A stretch of DNA of 56,550 nucleotides from Planctomycetota bacterium (GCA_020425605.1 JAGQRH010000026.1:1-56550); one strand, 5' to 3'; positions 14,280 through 23,771 are shown, counted from the stretch's first letter. A program made the numbers and translations. Notes: a model not told the origin generated them from the sequence alone.

Positions 14280-15230
14280 CTACAGCGAGAGTGCCGCCAG
14301 CAGCTCTTTCACCGCTGCGCGGGGTGACATGGTGCCTGCCCGAACCCGCCCACGAAGGCTTTCAAACAGGCCCTGGGCGCGACCTCCGGCTTTCAGGCTG
14401 CCGAGCAGCGCAGCCCCGGCCAGGTCGTGAAGGCGGCTTTCGGCACGTTTCTGTCGCACTGCGGACAGCAGCTTGTTACCAGTCAGAAACGTGCGGTGTT
14501 GTGCAATCGCGGTCAGCAAATCGCTGATTCCATGATTCTCAGTCGCGACCGTACGCACGATTGGCGGTTGCCACATGGGTTGTCCCTCGGGCGGCATCGG
14601 TCGCAATTCCATCGCTTCCTTGATGTCTTCTTCAAGTCGCTCGGCGCCGTCGCGGTCGGCCTTGTTGATCACGACGACCTCGGCGATTTCCATGATGCCG
14701 GCCTTGAGCGCCTGCACGCTGTCGCCCGCGCTGGGTGTCAGCACGACAACGGTCGTGTCGGCCAGGCTTGCGATATCGACTTCGCTCTGGCCGACGCCGA
14801 CGGTCTCGACAATGACCGGGTCAAAGTTCGCGAGGGCGAGCACATCGCAGGCGTCTTCACTACCGATCGCCAACCCCCCAAAGCGGCCACGGCTTGCCAT
14901 GCTGCGCACGAAGACGTCGTCATCAAGCGCGTGCTCGGACATGCGCAACCGGTCTCCGAGCAACGCACCGCCGCTGAATGGGCTTGACGGGTCAACTGCC
15001 ACGACCCCGACGCGTTTGTCCTGCCCGCGCAGTGCCTTGACCAGCGCGCTAGTCAGCGTGCTCTTGCCGCTGCCGGGCGGGCCGGTGATGCCGATGCGTT
15101 CAGGGTGCGGCAATTCTGCGAAGGCGGCGTCGAGCGCCATGGTGAACGCGTCATCGCCGTTCTCGACGAGTGTCAGCGCGCGCGCGATGGCGCGTATCTC
15201 CCTGCCTTGAACACGGGATATCAGGTCCAT
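14280..15230 (-). CDS. meaB: MeaB/ArgK-type P-loop GTPase, methylmalonyl-CoA mutase chaperone
   Basis: A 316-aa G3E GTPase that gates B12 delivery to, and protects, acyl-CoA mutases. Walker A is GPPGSGKST (50-58). VDPSSPFSGGALLGDR, the switch segment VETVGVGQSE and NKAD complete the signature, and a C-terminal dimerisation helix region is present. ATG 15230 was chosen because the longer reading to 15302 overlaps the preceding gene and adds a non-conserved Arg-rich tail. CATACT sits 6 nt upstream and no Shine-Dalgarno is seen. A fused mutase with its own G domain (icmF) lies at 54396, so MeaB presumably serves a separate methylmalonyl-CoA mutase elsewhere. Confidence 0.93.
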   Translation of the reverse strand: MDLISRVQGREIRAIARALTLVENGDDAFTMALDAAFAELPHPERIGITGPPGSGKSTLTSALVKALRGQDKRVGVVAVDPSSPFSGGALLGDRLRMSEHALDDDVFVRSMASRGRFGGLAIGSEDACDVLALANFDPVIVETVGVGQSEVDIASLADTTVVVLTPSAGDSVQALKAGIMEIAEVVVINKADRDGAERLEEDIKEAMELRPMPPEGQPMWQPPIVRTVATENHGISDLLTAIAQHRTFLTGNKLLSAVRQKRAESRLHDLAGAALLGSLKAGGRAQGLFESLRGRVRAGTMSPRAAVKELLAALSL

Positions 15231-15261
15231 GCCCACAGTATGGCATGACTGGATGAGGCCA

Positions 15262-16971
15262 CTAGTCCTGCGTGCCCTCGGCGTACTTGCGCGCCGCGGC
15301 ACGGATGACCGGAGAGCTGTCGCGCGTCTTGATCTTCACGAACCAGCCGTGCAGATCTTTGCGCTGCTGCTCGGTCTCGGGCTCGATGCCACCGATGCGG
15401 TTCAGTGCGGCCAGCCTCACGGTCGGTGACAGGTCTTCTTCGGCCACGCGTTGCAGGCGGGCGATGTCGGCGATCGGCACGGCAGCTGCCGCCACGGCGC
15501 GCAATGATGAGTCCTTGTTCGGGTCGAGATACTCTTCCAGCAGCGCGGATTTGTTCGCGGCGCGTGACAGCAGTGCACCCAGTGCCTGCGATTTCACGCC
15601 GAGGTTCAGACCCTGCTCAAGCACTTTGCGCAGCTCGGTGTCGGCGGCGCTGAGGCTGCTTTGCCGCAGCCCTTCGATGGCGCCCTGCGCGGCTGCAATT
15701 GCCGGGTCGTCGGCCGCCGCCGTGAGTCGTTGCAGGTCGGCATCTGTCACGGCGAATGTGCCGAACGCCGTCAGGTAATCCGGGTAGTTGGCATCTTTGC
15801 GCGTCAGTCCTGCTTCGATCATGGCTCTGCCGTCCGGCACATCGTGTTTCGCGATACGCTGGATCAGCAGGCGTTTGTCGTCGGGCGGCATGGCGCCTTG
15901 CAGCAGGTGCTCAAAAAGCTTCGGCAGCTCGGGGTCGGCCAGCAGCTCACGAAGCCAGTCCGCTGCAAAGCCGTCTTTGGGGAAAGTGCCTACAGAACGT
16001 CGAGGGTCGCGTTCTGGAAACAGCCCCGCCAGCGCGAAGGCGTAGTCCCACCATTCGCTGCTTTCCAGTTCGCTGAACACGGCCGAGTGTGGGTCGAACG
16101 TCAGGACGAACGCGGCAAACGCGGTCTCAAGTTGCTCGCGTGCGGCTGTTCTGCGCAGCAGGAAACTGCGCAGCTCCTGCTGGACGGAGCGCGCGAAGCT
16201 GACCAGGTGGGCTACGACCATGGAATCGATCGCCCGTTGAAATGCAGACTCCAGCAGCCACGCTGGTTTTTCGGTGTCGAGTACGCTGCGGAGCAGCGAC
16301 ATCAACCGGGAGTCGCCGGTTTCGTCGTGCTGCCAGGTTTCGACCAGCTTTGTGAACAGCTCCTGGGCGATCAGCTTGAGCTCTTCTACCTCACCACCGG
16401 CGAGCTGGTCGTCAGTACCCAGAAACTTGCCGCTGCGGGTGTCGTAGACGTGCATGGCCCAGTCGTATCTCGCGGTGCGCGCATGGAACGCGAGGAAGTA
16501 CTGAATGCGTACGGCCGCGCTGTCTTCACTGTCGAGGGCCGCCCGCACGCGCTGGTCGACGAGATCGTCGGGGCGGGCCTTGCGCAGCATTTCCTGGTTC
16601 AGGCCGATGCCGCGCCGGTCATTCGAGCGCGTGGCGATTGCGAGGTTGCTGAGCCAGATGTCGATCTCTCGCTCGGTGTTGGCGTACTCCGGTTCCGGCT
16701 CAGCTTCGCCGCCGTCGTCGCTAACATCCGGTGTCTCGATGTCGTTGCCGGCCGGCTCTTCATTGGTAACAGTTTCGATTGGCCGTCCACGCGATCCGAG
16801 GCTCGGGATTGCGGGTGGTCCCCCTTTGGCCGTGTTGGAAGGCTTGTTACCGGCGGGCGTGGGGAGCAGCAAATAGCCGATCACCAGCGCGCCAATCAGC
16901 AGCGGCAGGATGATCAGCGGGACCAGCCAGACGGCCATTCCCGAAGATTCGCTCGGTGCGACCTCTTCCAT
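15262..16971 (-). CDS. Single-pass membrane protein with HEAT-like C-terminal half
   Basis: A 569-aa protein of unknown function. Residues ~12-36 (GMAVWLVPLIILPLLIGALV) form one TM segment, followed by a Pro/Glu-rich acidic linker to ~100. The remainder is alpha-helical. The last ~150 residues (RAVAAAAVPIADIARLQRVA, LSPTVRLAALNRIGG, SSPVIRAAARKYAEG) look like HEAT-type repeats, usually protein-binding scaffolds. AGAGG lies just before the ATG. It is divergent from the sigma-factor gene at 17106 (134 bp between) and is followed by meaB after 31 bp. The domain probably faces the periplasm or cytoplasm as a scaffold; orientation is not determinable here. Confidence 0.75.
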   Translation of the reverse strand: MEEVAPSESSGMAVWLVPLIILPLLIGALVIGYLLLPTPAGNKPSNTAKGGPPAIPSLGSRGRPIETVTNEEPAGNDIETPDVSDDGGEAEPEPEYANTEREIDIWLSNLAIATRSNDRRGIGLNQEMLRKARPDDLVDQRVRAALDSEDSAAVRIQYFLAFHARTARYDWAMHVYDTRSGKFLGTDDQLAGGEVEELKLIAQELFTKLVETWQHDETGDSRLMSLLRSVLDTEKPAWLLESAFQRAIDSMVVAHLVSFARSVQQELRSFLLRRTAAREQLETAFAAFVLTFDPHSAVFSELESSEWWDYAFALAGLFPERDPRRSVGTFPKDGFAADWLRELLADPELPKLFEHLLQGAMPPDDKRLLIQRIAKHDVPDGRAMIEAGLTRKDANYPDYLTAFGTFAVTDADLQRLTAAADDPAIAAAQGAIEGLRQSSLSAADTELRKVLEQGLNLGVKSQALGALLSRAANKSALLEEYLDPNKDSSLRAVAAAAVPIADIARLQRVAEEDLSPTVRLAALNRIGGIEPETEQQRKDLHGWFVKIKTRDSSPVIRAAARKYAEGTQD

Positions 16972-17105
16972 ACTTCCTCTTTAACGCACGAGGGCGGCAT
17001 TCGTCAGGTCTGAGTTGCAAACTCCAGCGCGTGTGCCGCACGAAGTTTTGGCGTATCTTCTGCGCCGCGTCACACGTCATTGTCGCAGGACCATGGAGCA
17101 GAGCC

Positions 17106-18050
17106 GTGACCGAGCCCGTCAGCAAGGAATTCACCGTTGTAGTGCGCAAGGCGCGCCGCGAGTTTCTGAACAGCATCGAGCCGCTACGCCCGGAACTCTA
17201 CCGCTACTGCCGCTCACTCACGCGCAACGTCTGGGACGCCGAAGATCTTGTGCAGGACGTGCTACTAAAGGCGTTCGCCAAGCTGGCCGACGTGCACTGG
17301 CAGGTCGACAATCCGCGCGCCTACCTGTTCCGGGTCGCCACCAACCACTGGATCGATGTGACCCGCAAAGCCCGCGAGGACGCCATGCCGGAGAATTTCG
17401 ACGCAGAGGGCGCAGGCCCGCCGCCCGATGAAAAGCCGCAGGTTCGCGAAGCAATCACCCGCCTGGCGAGCGCGCTGCCGCCCGCCGAGCGCGCGGCCGT
17501 GCTGCTGAAGGACGTATTCGATTTTTCGCTCGAGGATGCCGCAGGCTACATGAAGACGACCGTCGGCGCGGTGAAGTCGGCGTTGCACCGCGGGCGCGCA
17601 AAACTGAAGGAAACCAAGGAGCTGCCGCAGGCCACCATCCCAGCCCGCGTGGAGACCGCGCTGCTGGATCGTTGGTGCGATGCATTCAATGCACGGGACC
17701 TGACGGCGCTGGCTGCGCTCATGCTGGAGGACGCCACGGCCGAGGTGGTCGGCATGGTCCAGGAATACGGGCGCGACCAGATTCGCGACGGCAGCCTGTA
17801 CCACACGGTCTTCGACGAAGACGGCGAGCCGAAGGCCGAGCGTCGTGAGTTCCGGGGCGAGCCGATCGTCGTGCTCTGGTACAGCGTCGACGGCAAGCGG
17901 GTGGTACGGGACGTATTGCGCTTCATCAGCGACCGCGGCGGCATGGCCGAGCTGCGCTACTATTACTTCTGCCCGGAAACCCTGGCCGAAGTAGTCAACG
18001 AGCTGGGGCTCCCGCTGGTGGACAACGGCTATCGCTACCCGACCATGTAG
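17106..18050 (+). CDS. ECF sigma factor with SnoaL-like C-terminal domain
   Basis: A 314-aa protein. The sigma region 2 signature is WDAEDLVQDVLLKAFAKL (~41-58), with the core-binding helix RAYLFRVATNHWID. Region 4 is at ~130-170 (LPPAERAAVLLKDVFDFS, then TTVGAVKSALHRGRAKL). Residues ~180-314 form an extra domain with an NTF2/SnoaL-like pattern (RWCDAFNARDLTALAALM), as in ECF41-type sigma factors where the tail replaces an anti-sigma factor. The GTG start at 17106 has GGAG 7 nt upstream. It converges, with no gap, on the small membrane-protein gene at 18051. Target genes are unknown. Confidence 0.85.
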   Translation: MTEPVSKEFTVVVRKARREFLNSIEPLRPELYRYCRSLTRNVWDAEDLVQDVLLKAFAKLADVHWQVDNPRAYLFRVATNHWIDVTRKAREDAMPENFDAEGAGPPPDEKPQVREAITRLASALPPAERAAVLLKDVFDFSLEDAAGYMKTTVGAVKSALHRGRAKLKETKELPQATIPARVETALLDRWCDAFNARDLTALAALMLEDATAEVVGMVQEYGRDQIRDGSLYHTVFDEDGEPKAERREFRGEPIVVLWYSVDGKRVVRDVLRFISDRGGMAELRYYYFCPETLAEVVNELGLPLVDNGYRYPTM

Positions 18051-18401
18051 TTAGCGGTACGGCGCCGCGAGGATATCCGGGGCGACTTTGCTGCCGGCCG
18101 GCAGGGGAGAGCCGTAGGGCGTTCCCATGGGCACGAGCTGGAGCGGCTCCGCGCTGACGTCGTCCGGATGATCGAGCGAGTCATACCAGCGGCGTTCGCG
18201 CCGTTCCCGCCACAAGACCCACAGCCATAGGGGCCAGATCAACGGCCAGAGGGTAGGGGCCAGCAGCCAGGCAGGGCCGTGCTCACAGGAGCGTTTGCTG
18301 GCCGAGTGCAGCGTCGCAAGCATGCCGAAGCACCACACGAGCAGCGATCCGAATACGCACATCCAGATGGTCGTGGGGTGGGGCATGCCCAAGCCTACCA
18401 T
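18051..18401 (-). CDS. Small two-TM membrane protein
   Basis: A 116-aa hypothetical protein if ATG 18401 is used, 111 aa from the internal ATG at 18386 (MPHPTTIW). Two hydrophobic segments, at ~14-31 and ~44-64 (WLLAPTLWPLIWPLWLWVLW), are followed by an Arg-rich positive stop (RERRERRW) and a Pro-rich soluble tail ending APYR. Longer in-frame readings run antisense through the VOC gene and were discarded. No clear ribosome-binding site. The stop codon abuts the ECF sigma stop on the other strand. Function unknown. Confidence 0.6.
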   Translation of the reverse strand: MVGLGMPHPTTIWMCVFGSLLVWCFGMLATLHSASKRSCEHGPAWLLAPTLWPLIWPLWLWVLWRERRERRWYDSLDHPDDVSAEPLQLVPMGTPYGSPLPAGSKVAPDILAAPYR

Positions 18402-18539
18402 TTGAAACGGGCTGACGGATTCTGCGTATCCCGGCAAGCGTGTCGCACGTCCTTGTACAAGTTCAGTGAAGAGAAGGGTTTTGCTACCCGGTAATCGGTG
18501 TGGTTGTATAAGCAACACAAACGCGATAAGGGAGATGAG

Positions 18540-19331
18540 ATGACCGAGCAACCAAAGCCGGCATTCGGGCCGGGCAGCTTCATGTGGCACGAGCACGCAA
18601 CGCGCGACCAGAAGAAGTCGATGGACTTCTACAGCAAGGTATTTGGCTGGAAGTACGAAGAAATGGACCTGGGGCCGAACGGCAAGTACCAGATCATCAA
18701 GGCCCCCGGCGAAGGGCCGGGTGTCGGCGGCATGATGGAGATGAAGGGCGAGTGGGGCGACATGCCCTCGCACTGGGCCTATTACATTGATGTCGAAGAC
18801 GTGGACGCGGCCGTCGCGCGCGTCGAAGGACTCGGCGGCAAGGTGATGCACCCGGCAACCGACATTCCGCCCGGGCGTTTCGCCGCGATCCAGGACCCGA
18901 CCGGCGCGCACGTGTACATCATGAAGCCGACCGAGCACGCGAAAGAAGTCCCGTGCGGCGAGCCCGGGCATTTCATCTGGGTCGAGCTGATGGCGCGCGA
19001 CTTCGAGAAGGCCCGCGTCTTCTACAGCGAGCTGGTCGGCTGGAAGAGCGAAGAGATGCCTATGCCCGAGGGCAAGTACACCCTGTTCCGCAATACCAAC
19101 GGCAACGTCGGCGGGGGCATGGAAATGCCCCACGACGTGCCGAAGGAAGTGCCGTCTAACTGGGTCGGCTACATCCATGTCGCGGACATCGAAAAGTCCT
19201 GCAAGGACGTCGAGGCCGCCGGAGGGCAGGTGATTTTCCCGCCGATGGAAGTCCCCAACGTCGGCCGTTTCAGCCACATCGCCGATCCGAACGGAGCCAT
19301 GGTCGCGATCATGCAGCCGGCAGTCATGTAA
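18540..19331 (+). CDS. Double VOC (glyoxalase/bleomycin-resistance) protein
   Basis: A 263-aa protein with two tandem VOC modules (~13-130 and ~139-263). Repeated hallmarks are FMWHE/FIWVE at each module start, SKVFGWK/SELVGWK, VGGMMEM/VGGGMEM, VEDVDAAVARVEGLGGKV, and DPTGAHVYIM/DPNGAMVAIM at the ends. Such proteins are predicted metal-dependent lyases, isomerases or dioxygenase-like enzymes; the 27 kDa antigen CFP30B-type family looks similar. The substrate is unknown. ATG 18540 has AAGGGAG 5 nt upstream. It is convergent with the TPR gene at 19365, with a shared terminator. Confidence 0.88.
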   Translation: MTEQPKPAFGPGSFMWHEHATRDQKKSMDFYSKVFGWKYEEMDLGPNGKYQIIKAPGEGPGVGGMMEMKGEWGDMPSHWAYYIDVEDVDAAVARVEGLGGKVMHPATDIPPGRFAAIQDPTGAHVYIMKPTEHAKEVPCGEPGHFIWVELMARDFEKARVFYSELVGWKSEEMPMPEGKYTLFRNTNGNVGGGMEMPHDVPKEVPSNWVGYIHVADIEKSCKDVEAAGGQVIFPPMEVPNVGRFSHIADPNGAMVAIMQPAVM

Positions 19332-19338
19332 AGGATTG

Positions 19339-19366
19339 GAGGGGACGGGCCAGCGCCCGTCCCCTC
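19339..19366. terminator. Bidirectional terminator between the VOC and TPR genes
   Basis: A perfect 12-bp stem, GAGGGGACGGGC (19339-19350) with GCCCGTCCCCTC (19355-19366), has a 4-base CAGC loop. Its right arm includes the first two bases of the TPR gene's stop codon. There is no strong T-tract. Confidence 0.65.
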
Positions 19367-20945
19367 AGGCAAGTTCCGCTTCCAGCTCTGCCAGCTTTGT
19401 CAGCGAGTTCCTGATGCTTGTGCGTGTTGCCTGGCCGGCGAGGTTGGATTGCTCGGCATATTCTTGCGCGGTGCGCAGCGTGGCGCGGGCTTCGTCAATC
19501 CTGCCGAGCTCTTTCAACAAGGCCACAAGCGCAATCTGCAGTTGGGCATCGGGGCGACTGATTTCGGCGCCGTGTTCACGCCGAAGGGAGAGGCTCTTTC
19601 GATACAGGTCGACAGCCTGCTCAGGCCGCGAGGTTGCGGCAAATAGATCCGCCTGCCGTGAAAGGTGCGATGCGACTCGTAGCGGGCTGTTGGCCTGTGT
19701 TGCGATGCGCTCGGCACGTTCGTATTCCGCGAGTGCAAGGTCAAACCGGTCCATGTCCGCGTGGACCAGCCCCTTGTTTGCCGCGATGTTGGAGACTTCA
19801 GCCAGGTTGCCTGCACGCTGATTCAGCGCTTCCGCCTCGTCATAGGCCGCCAGCGCGGACTCCGGGTTGCCGAGTCTCCTGTAGCAGCTTCCCAACGCCA
19901 TGGTGTAGAGCGCCGTGTGCCCCACCAGGCCGACTTCGCGGCAGACGTCGACTGCCTGCCGAAAGCAGCGCATGGCGGGCTCGATCTGATCACGGTCCAG
20001 GCAGATATTGCCGAGGTTGCCCAGCGCGATGGCCTGGTCCGGGATGTCACCCTTGTCCTTGGCGTCCTGCAGGGCCTTCTGGTATTGCACCTCGGCCTCG
20101 TCGCTGCGGCCCTGACGCCACAGCACGTTGCCGCGGGAGTTGCTCGTCGCGCGGTGCCTGGCTGGCAGAAGCGCCTCGGGAATCTCATCGAGGCGGTCGA
20201 GGCACTCCAGGGCAATCGTGTACTCTTCTTTCGTGCGATGCAGGATCGATAACGCGTTGAGGGCGCGGTCGACGCCGGGCCAGGCGCCGGCCTTGCGCGC
20301 CAGCGCTTCCGCATTCTCCAGTCGGACGCGGGCCAGCTCGAGCTCATTTCTTTGCAGATGCATGCGCCCGGCCGCCGTCTCCAGCATGGCGCGCATGGCG
20401 TCATCGGCGGGCGCTAGTGTTTCGGCCTCCTGCAGGGCGCGTTCTGCCGCCTGCAAATTGCCGCGATTTCGCTGCGCCTCGCACAGACGAATCAACGCCC
20501 AGCACTTAGGAGTGCTGTCCGCCTCCCGGGCGACATCCTCGCACACCTCGATTGCCTCATCGAGCCTTCCGAGGGTCTGCAGTGGAGTGGTTTGTTCCAG
20601 GCGACGTTCGACGCGCTCTTGGGCGCTGAGTGCGGGATGCGAGTCCAGGCGCCGCAGGCACGAAACCTCAGCCTCGGGCTCAAACCGTGCGCGTGCCAGC
20701 TCAAGCCCGCGCAGAAGGGCGTGCAGCTCGATCTCCCGCAACTCGTTAGCCGGGATTACGGACTGCGCCTGCTGGGCGGCCAGTGCCGCGTGCTCTGCCA
20801 GGTCCAATGGCGGTGCAGACGCGTCGTCTTGCAGGACACGTACCGTGAAAGCGTGCAGCTCGGATCGATCCCCGGGCGGCTGCAACTGGTATGCCGCGTC
20901 GCGAACCACGGCATGGCGGAAGAGGTAGACAGTCTCCGCATTCAT
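19365..20945 (-). CDS. TPR protein starting at a STAND-ATPase C-terminal motif, copy 1
   Basis: A 526-aa protein of TPR-like helical repeats (e.g. AIALGNLGNICLDRDQIEPA). It begins MNAETVYLFRHAVVRDAAYQ; the FRHAxVRDAAYxxL...R..LH pattern normally sits in the winged helix after the NTPase of STAND/AfsR-like ATPases. Here the NTPase is absent: an in-frame TAG lies 12 nt upstream of the ATG, so this is a free-standing C-terminal half. That TAG is the stop of the upstream YeeE-type gene, which ends 9 bp before, so co-transcription is likely. TAGACT lies 6 nt before the ATG. Paralogues are at 26586 and, as a relic, at 26382. Function unknown; protein scaffolding is inferred. Confidence 0.8.
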   Translation of the reverse strand: MNAETVYLFRHAVVRDAAYQLQPPGDRSELHAFTVRVLQDDASAPPLDLAEHAALAAQQAQSVIPANELREIELHALLRGLELARARFEPEAEVSCLRRLDSHPALSAQERVERRLEQTTPLQTLGRLDEAIEVCEDVAREADSTPKCWALIRLCEAQRNRGNLQAAERALQEAETLAPADDAMRAMLETAAGRMHLQRNELELARVRLENAEALARKAGAWPGVDRALNALSILHRTKEEYTIALECLDRLDEIPEALLPARHRATSNSRGNVLWRQGRSDEAEVQYQKALQDAKDKGDIPDQAIALGNLGNICLDRDQIEPAMRCFRQAVDVCREVGLVGHTALYTMALGSCYRRLGNPESALAAYDEAEALNQRAGNLAEVSNIAANKGLVHADMDRFDLALAEYERAERIATQANSPLRVASHLSRQADLFAATSRPEQAVDLYRKSLSLRREHGAEISRPDAQLQIALVALLKELGRIDEARATLRTAQEYAEQSNLAGQATRTSIRNSLTKLAELEAELA

Positions 20946-20954
20946 GGCCCAAGT

Positions 20955-21395
20955 CTAGCTGCTGGCGGCGGGGAGTGTGATGCATTTGCGCGGCGTTAGC
21001 TGGTGCAGCAGCATGCCGCCCAGCATGGCGGCCACGAACACGGCCGTTGAGACGGTAGGCCTGCCAAGCAGGACGATGCCGGGCCCGGGGCAGACGCCCG
21101 CGAGGCCCCAGCCGATGCCGAATATGCTGGCGCCGATGAACAGCTTGGCGTCAACGTCCTTGCGCGCGCCGCAGGGCAGGTTGCCCGCGAGCAGGGATTT
21201 GCGGCACTTCATGACATACCAGACCGGCAGGTAGACGGCGATCGCGCCGCCCATCACGAACATCAGCGAGTAGTCCCAGTGGCCGAAGAAATCGAGGAAG
21301 CCGACCACGCGCGTCGGCAGCGTCATGCCCGAGACGCCCAGGCCGAAGGCGAACAGCAGCCCACACAGCAACGCGGCGATGTGCTTGCGCATCAT
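20955..21395 (-). CDS. YeeE/YedE-family transporter half, subunit 2
   Basis: A 146-aa membrane protein with about four hydrophobic segments and the conserved GLAGVCPGPGIV motif, including the family's cysteine. Two half-size proteins like this pair form the sulfur-compound transporter fold (YeeE takes up thiosulfate; PmpA/PmpB-type halves are linked to sulfur trafficking). Residues 62-80 contain a Cys-rich loop (KCRKSLLAGNLPCGARK). The ATG overlaps the stop of the partner gene by 4 bases (ATGA), indicating translational coupling. The TPR gene follows 9 bp downstream. Confidence 0.9.
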   Translation of the reverse strand: MMRKHIAALLCGLLFAFGLGVSGMTLPTRVVGFLDFFGHWDYSLMFVMGGAIAVYLPVWYVMKCRKSLLAGNLPCGARKDVDAKLFIGASIFGIGWGLAGVCPGPGIVLLGRPTVSTAVFVAAMLGGMLLHQLTPRKCITLPAASS

Positions 21396-21817
21396 GCGCC
21401 CTCCAGTATGCGGGCGACAATCACGGTCAGCGCGCCGACGGCAATGAAGGTGATCGTGCCGAAGATGGAGCGTTTAGACATCCGGCCGATGCCGCACACG
21501 CCGTGTCCGCTGGTGCAACCGCCGCCGAAGCGCGTACCGTAGCCGACCAGCAGGCCCGCGACGATCATCAGCGGCAGCGGGCGCAGGCTCTCGGTCGCGA
21601 GCTGCTCCGGCATGAAGATCGCAAGCCCGACGCCGCCGGCAATCAGCCCAAGCACGAACATCGACTTCCAGCCGATCTCGCCTTTTTCGCGCTCAAGGAT
21701 GCCGCCGAGGATGCCGCTGATCCCGGCCGTCTTGGCCGTCAAAGCCAGCAACCCGGCCGACGCCACCCCAATCATCAACCCACCCACCAGCGCGGGCCAT
21801 ACGCGATCCCAGTCCAT
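21392..21817 (-). CDS. YeeE/YedE-family transporter half, subunit 1
   Basis: A 141-aa membrane protein with four hydrophobic segments. Its key motif GGGCTSGHGVCGIGRMS (~98-114) carries the two cysteines that relay sulfur substrate in YeeE-type channels. It pairs with the overlapping gene at 20955. CACAAT lies 6 nt before the ATG and no Shine-Dalgarno is seen. The first 165 bp are duplicated, at about 89% identity, at 23772-23936. The next gene upstream (21904) is divergent, 86 bp away. Confidence 0.9.
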   Translation of the reverse strand: MDWDRVWPALVGGLMIGVASAGLLALTAKTAGISGILGGILEREKGEIGWKSMFVLGLIAGGVGLAIFMPEQLATESLRPLPLMIVAGLLVGYGTRFGGGCTSGHGVCGIGRMSKRSIFGTITFIAVGALTVIVARILEGA

Positions 21818-21903
21818 GGGTCGATTGTGGCAGATGGACCAAGCACAGAAAAGAGCAGGTCAAAGGCACACTGCGAGGTGCTAGCATGATTCGTTAGCCC
21901 AGT

Positions 21904-23754
21904 ATGCGCCGCAAACATTACATCGCGATCGCCGCCACCCTGATTGCAGGCGCCGCAATTTCGTTCTTTGTTTTGCGCAATACGCTGGAGCGGCAGTCGT
22001 TTTCACTGAGCGATGTGGGTCGAACTGCTGACACTCATTCCGATGAGCCTCTGCTCTCTCGCGATTCCATCGAAACCAATCCGTTGAGCGCGGCGCCGCT
22101 TGAACCGATGGAATCGGTCACCGAGGTTGAACCCGTCACCGGCCCACGCATCAGCGGTGTCGTGCTGGACGAAACGGGAGGCCCGGTACCCGGCATACAG
22201 GTATATGCGTATTGGGCCCTAAACGATGAGTTCGGGGATCCCCTCATCATCTCCAGCGGCGAATGGACGAGCTTCTTCCGAGCCCTTTCGCAGGGCCGCA
22301 CGCATCCTCTATGGAAGTCGATTCGCCGGCGTCAGACCCGCACTGACCGCGAGGGCGCATACGCGTTTGGAAGCCTGCCGGACACCGAAATCCAGTTGCA
22401 GGCGATTTCGGATGACTATGAGCTTCGCTCCGATACCTCCATAGTACGCGCTTGGCGCGTGGCAGGGGTGCCGGGCGATATCATCAACTGGACGGCAGCG
22501 CGGCTGTACCCCGTACGTGTCGAGCTCGAATACTTCGATGCGATTGCCAGGCCGGGAACCGTGCTGGTGGCATCCGCGGCCGGCGAACGCATCGGCCGTA
22601 CTTTCGACGCAAGCATGCTGGGCGACGCGAAGTTTTTGCCCGGTCTGAAGACATTCACCGCATGGAATGAAGATTTTGGGCTGGGAAGTGATCCCGTCGA
22701 ATTCGAAGTATCGCCCGCTGGCGGAACGATTCGGCTGCGGCTCATGGAACTCCCGCGACTGGAGATATCAGTCGAGTTTGCGGGCGCGTCTCTTTCTACA
22801 GAGTTTGACCTGCTGGCTCAGGTCCCCGAGTCGGAAGGTCGAAAGACCACCGATGGCGGCATGTTGAATCAGGTACCGCTGTCCTTCTGCGAGCGGGCAG
22901 GTGTTTGGGCACGAATCGACATGCCGACAGGAGCGTACCGCGTTGTCCTTGTTTGCCTCGACCGCGAAATTGCAGAAATGGAGGTCAATTACTCCGGCGG
23001 ACGCCAGAATTTTGTGCTGACAGTGCCTGAGCCCGCAGCGGCGGACTGTTGCATCGTCACCTCGAACGCGTCTTCACCGAGCGCAGGTGAGACGCTTCGT
23101 GTCCGGTACCAGTACAAGTACTCCAATAGCGCGACTATTCTTTGGATCAGGCCCGGCGGGCCGTGGTTGGTTCAGGCGCCGCCTGAGCAGCGGCTCGAAA
23201 CGGCAACTGGGTTGATAGTCAGCCACAGTGCGTGGGGGAGTGTGTCCGTTGAAGGTAGTGTCGGATCGGGGTCCACGGTCGATGTCCAGTTCCAGCGTCC
23301 GTGCATCGTGCATTTTCTGAGTGAAGGGGTTGGACACACGCTGTTGAGTTCGATTCGGGCCAGCTTGAGAATGAGGTCCGGGCAGAATATTGCCCTGTCC
23401 GTGGGCACAACGACTGCGGTTCAGCCAGGGAACTGGGAGCTGCACATTGAGAGCAGCCACGTATTCGGGGGCGGATCACTTCCACGCCTAGTGGAATTGA
23501 AGCCGGGCTCGACAGCACGCGTCGAGGTTCCCGAGTTGGTGGCGGTCAAGTTCATGTTCCCCCCGTATTACGGCGATGGCACGCTAGAGTCCAAGGGGCG
23601 TATGATCGGCACCGAACGCTTATGGGGCGCGCCCTTCAGGGTCGCGTATGTAATCCCTGGGGAGTACACAGTCGAGTTCAAGCCCGATTTCGGCTCGGCG
23701 CAGACGCGAACATTCACTGCCGTGGCAGCCATGACCGTAGACTTCACGCACTGA
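21904..23754 (+). CDS. Membrane-anchored protein with carboxypeptidase-regulatory-like beta domains
   Basis: A 616-aa protein. Residues ~6-24 are a TM or uncleaved signal segment, so the bulk is probably periplasmic. GVVLDETGGPVPGIQVYA (85-102), then TDREGAYAFGSLPD, matches the carboxypeptidase-regulatory-like beta-sandwich signature, which is common in exported planctomycete proteins. The remainder is beta-rich with no catalytic motif that I recognise. Codon usage is less GC3-biased and the sequence less conserved-looking than its neighbours. It lies between the intact yeeE-type gene and a truncated copy of that gene, as though inserted into a former duplicate. Function unknown. Confidence 0.75.
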   Translation: MRRKHYIAIAATLIAGAAISFFVLRNTLERQSFSLSDVGRTADTHSDEPLLSRDSIETNPLSAAPLEPMESVTEVEPVTGPRISGVVLDETGGPVPGIQVYAYWALNDEFGDPLIISSGEWTSFFRALSQGRTHPLWKSIRRRQTRTDREGAYAFGSLPDTEIQLQAISDDYELRSDTSIVRAWRVAGVPGDIINWTAARLYPVRVELEYFDAIARPGTVLVASAAGERIGRTFDASMLGDAKFLPGLKTFTAWNEDFGLGSDPVEFEVSPAGGTIRLRLMELPRLEISVEFAGASLSTEFDLLAQVPESEGRKTTDGGMLNQVPLSFCERAGVWARIDMPTGAYRVVLVCLDREIAEMEVNYSGGRQNFVLTVPEPAAADCCIVTSNASSPSAGETLRVRYQYKYSNSATILWIRPGGPWLVQAPPEQRLETATGLIVSHSAWGSVSVEGSVGSGSTVDVQFQRPCIVHFLSEGVGHTLLSSIRASLRMRSGQNIALSVGTTTAVQPGNWELHIESSHVFGGGSLPRLVELKPGSTARVEVPELVAVKFMFPPYYGDGTLESKGRMIGTERLWGAPFRVAYVIPGEYTVEFKPDFGSAQTRTFTAVAAMTVDFTH

Positions 23755-23771
23755 CAGCGGCAATCGCCGAC

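Noticed and set aside
18402..19277. Minus-strand extension of the small membrane protein to 408 aa
   Set aside because: The extra part is antisense to the well-supported double-VOC gene; the conserved TM region starts at 18401 or 18386.
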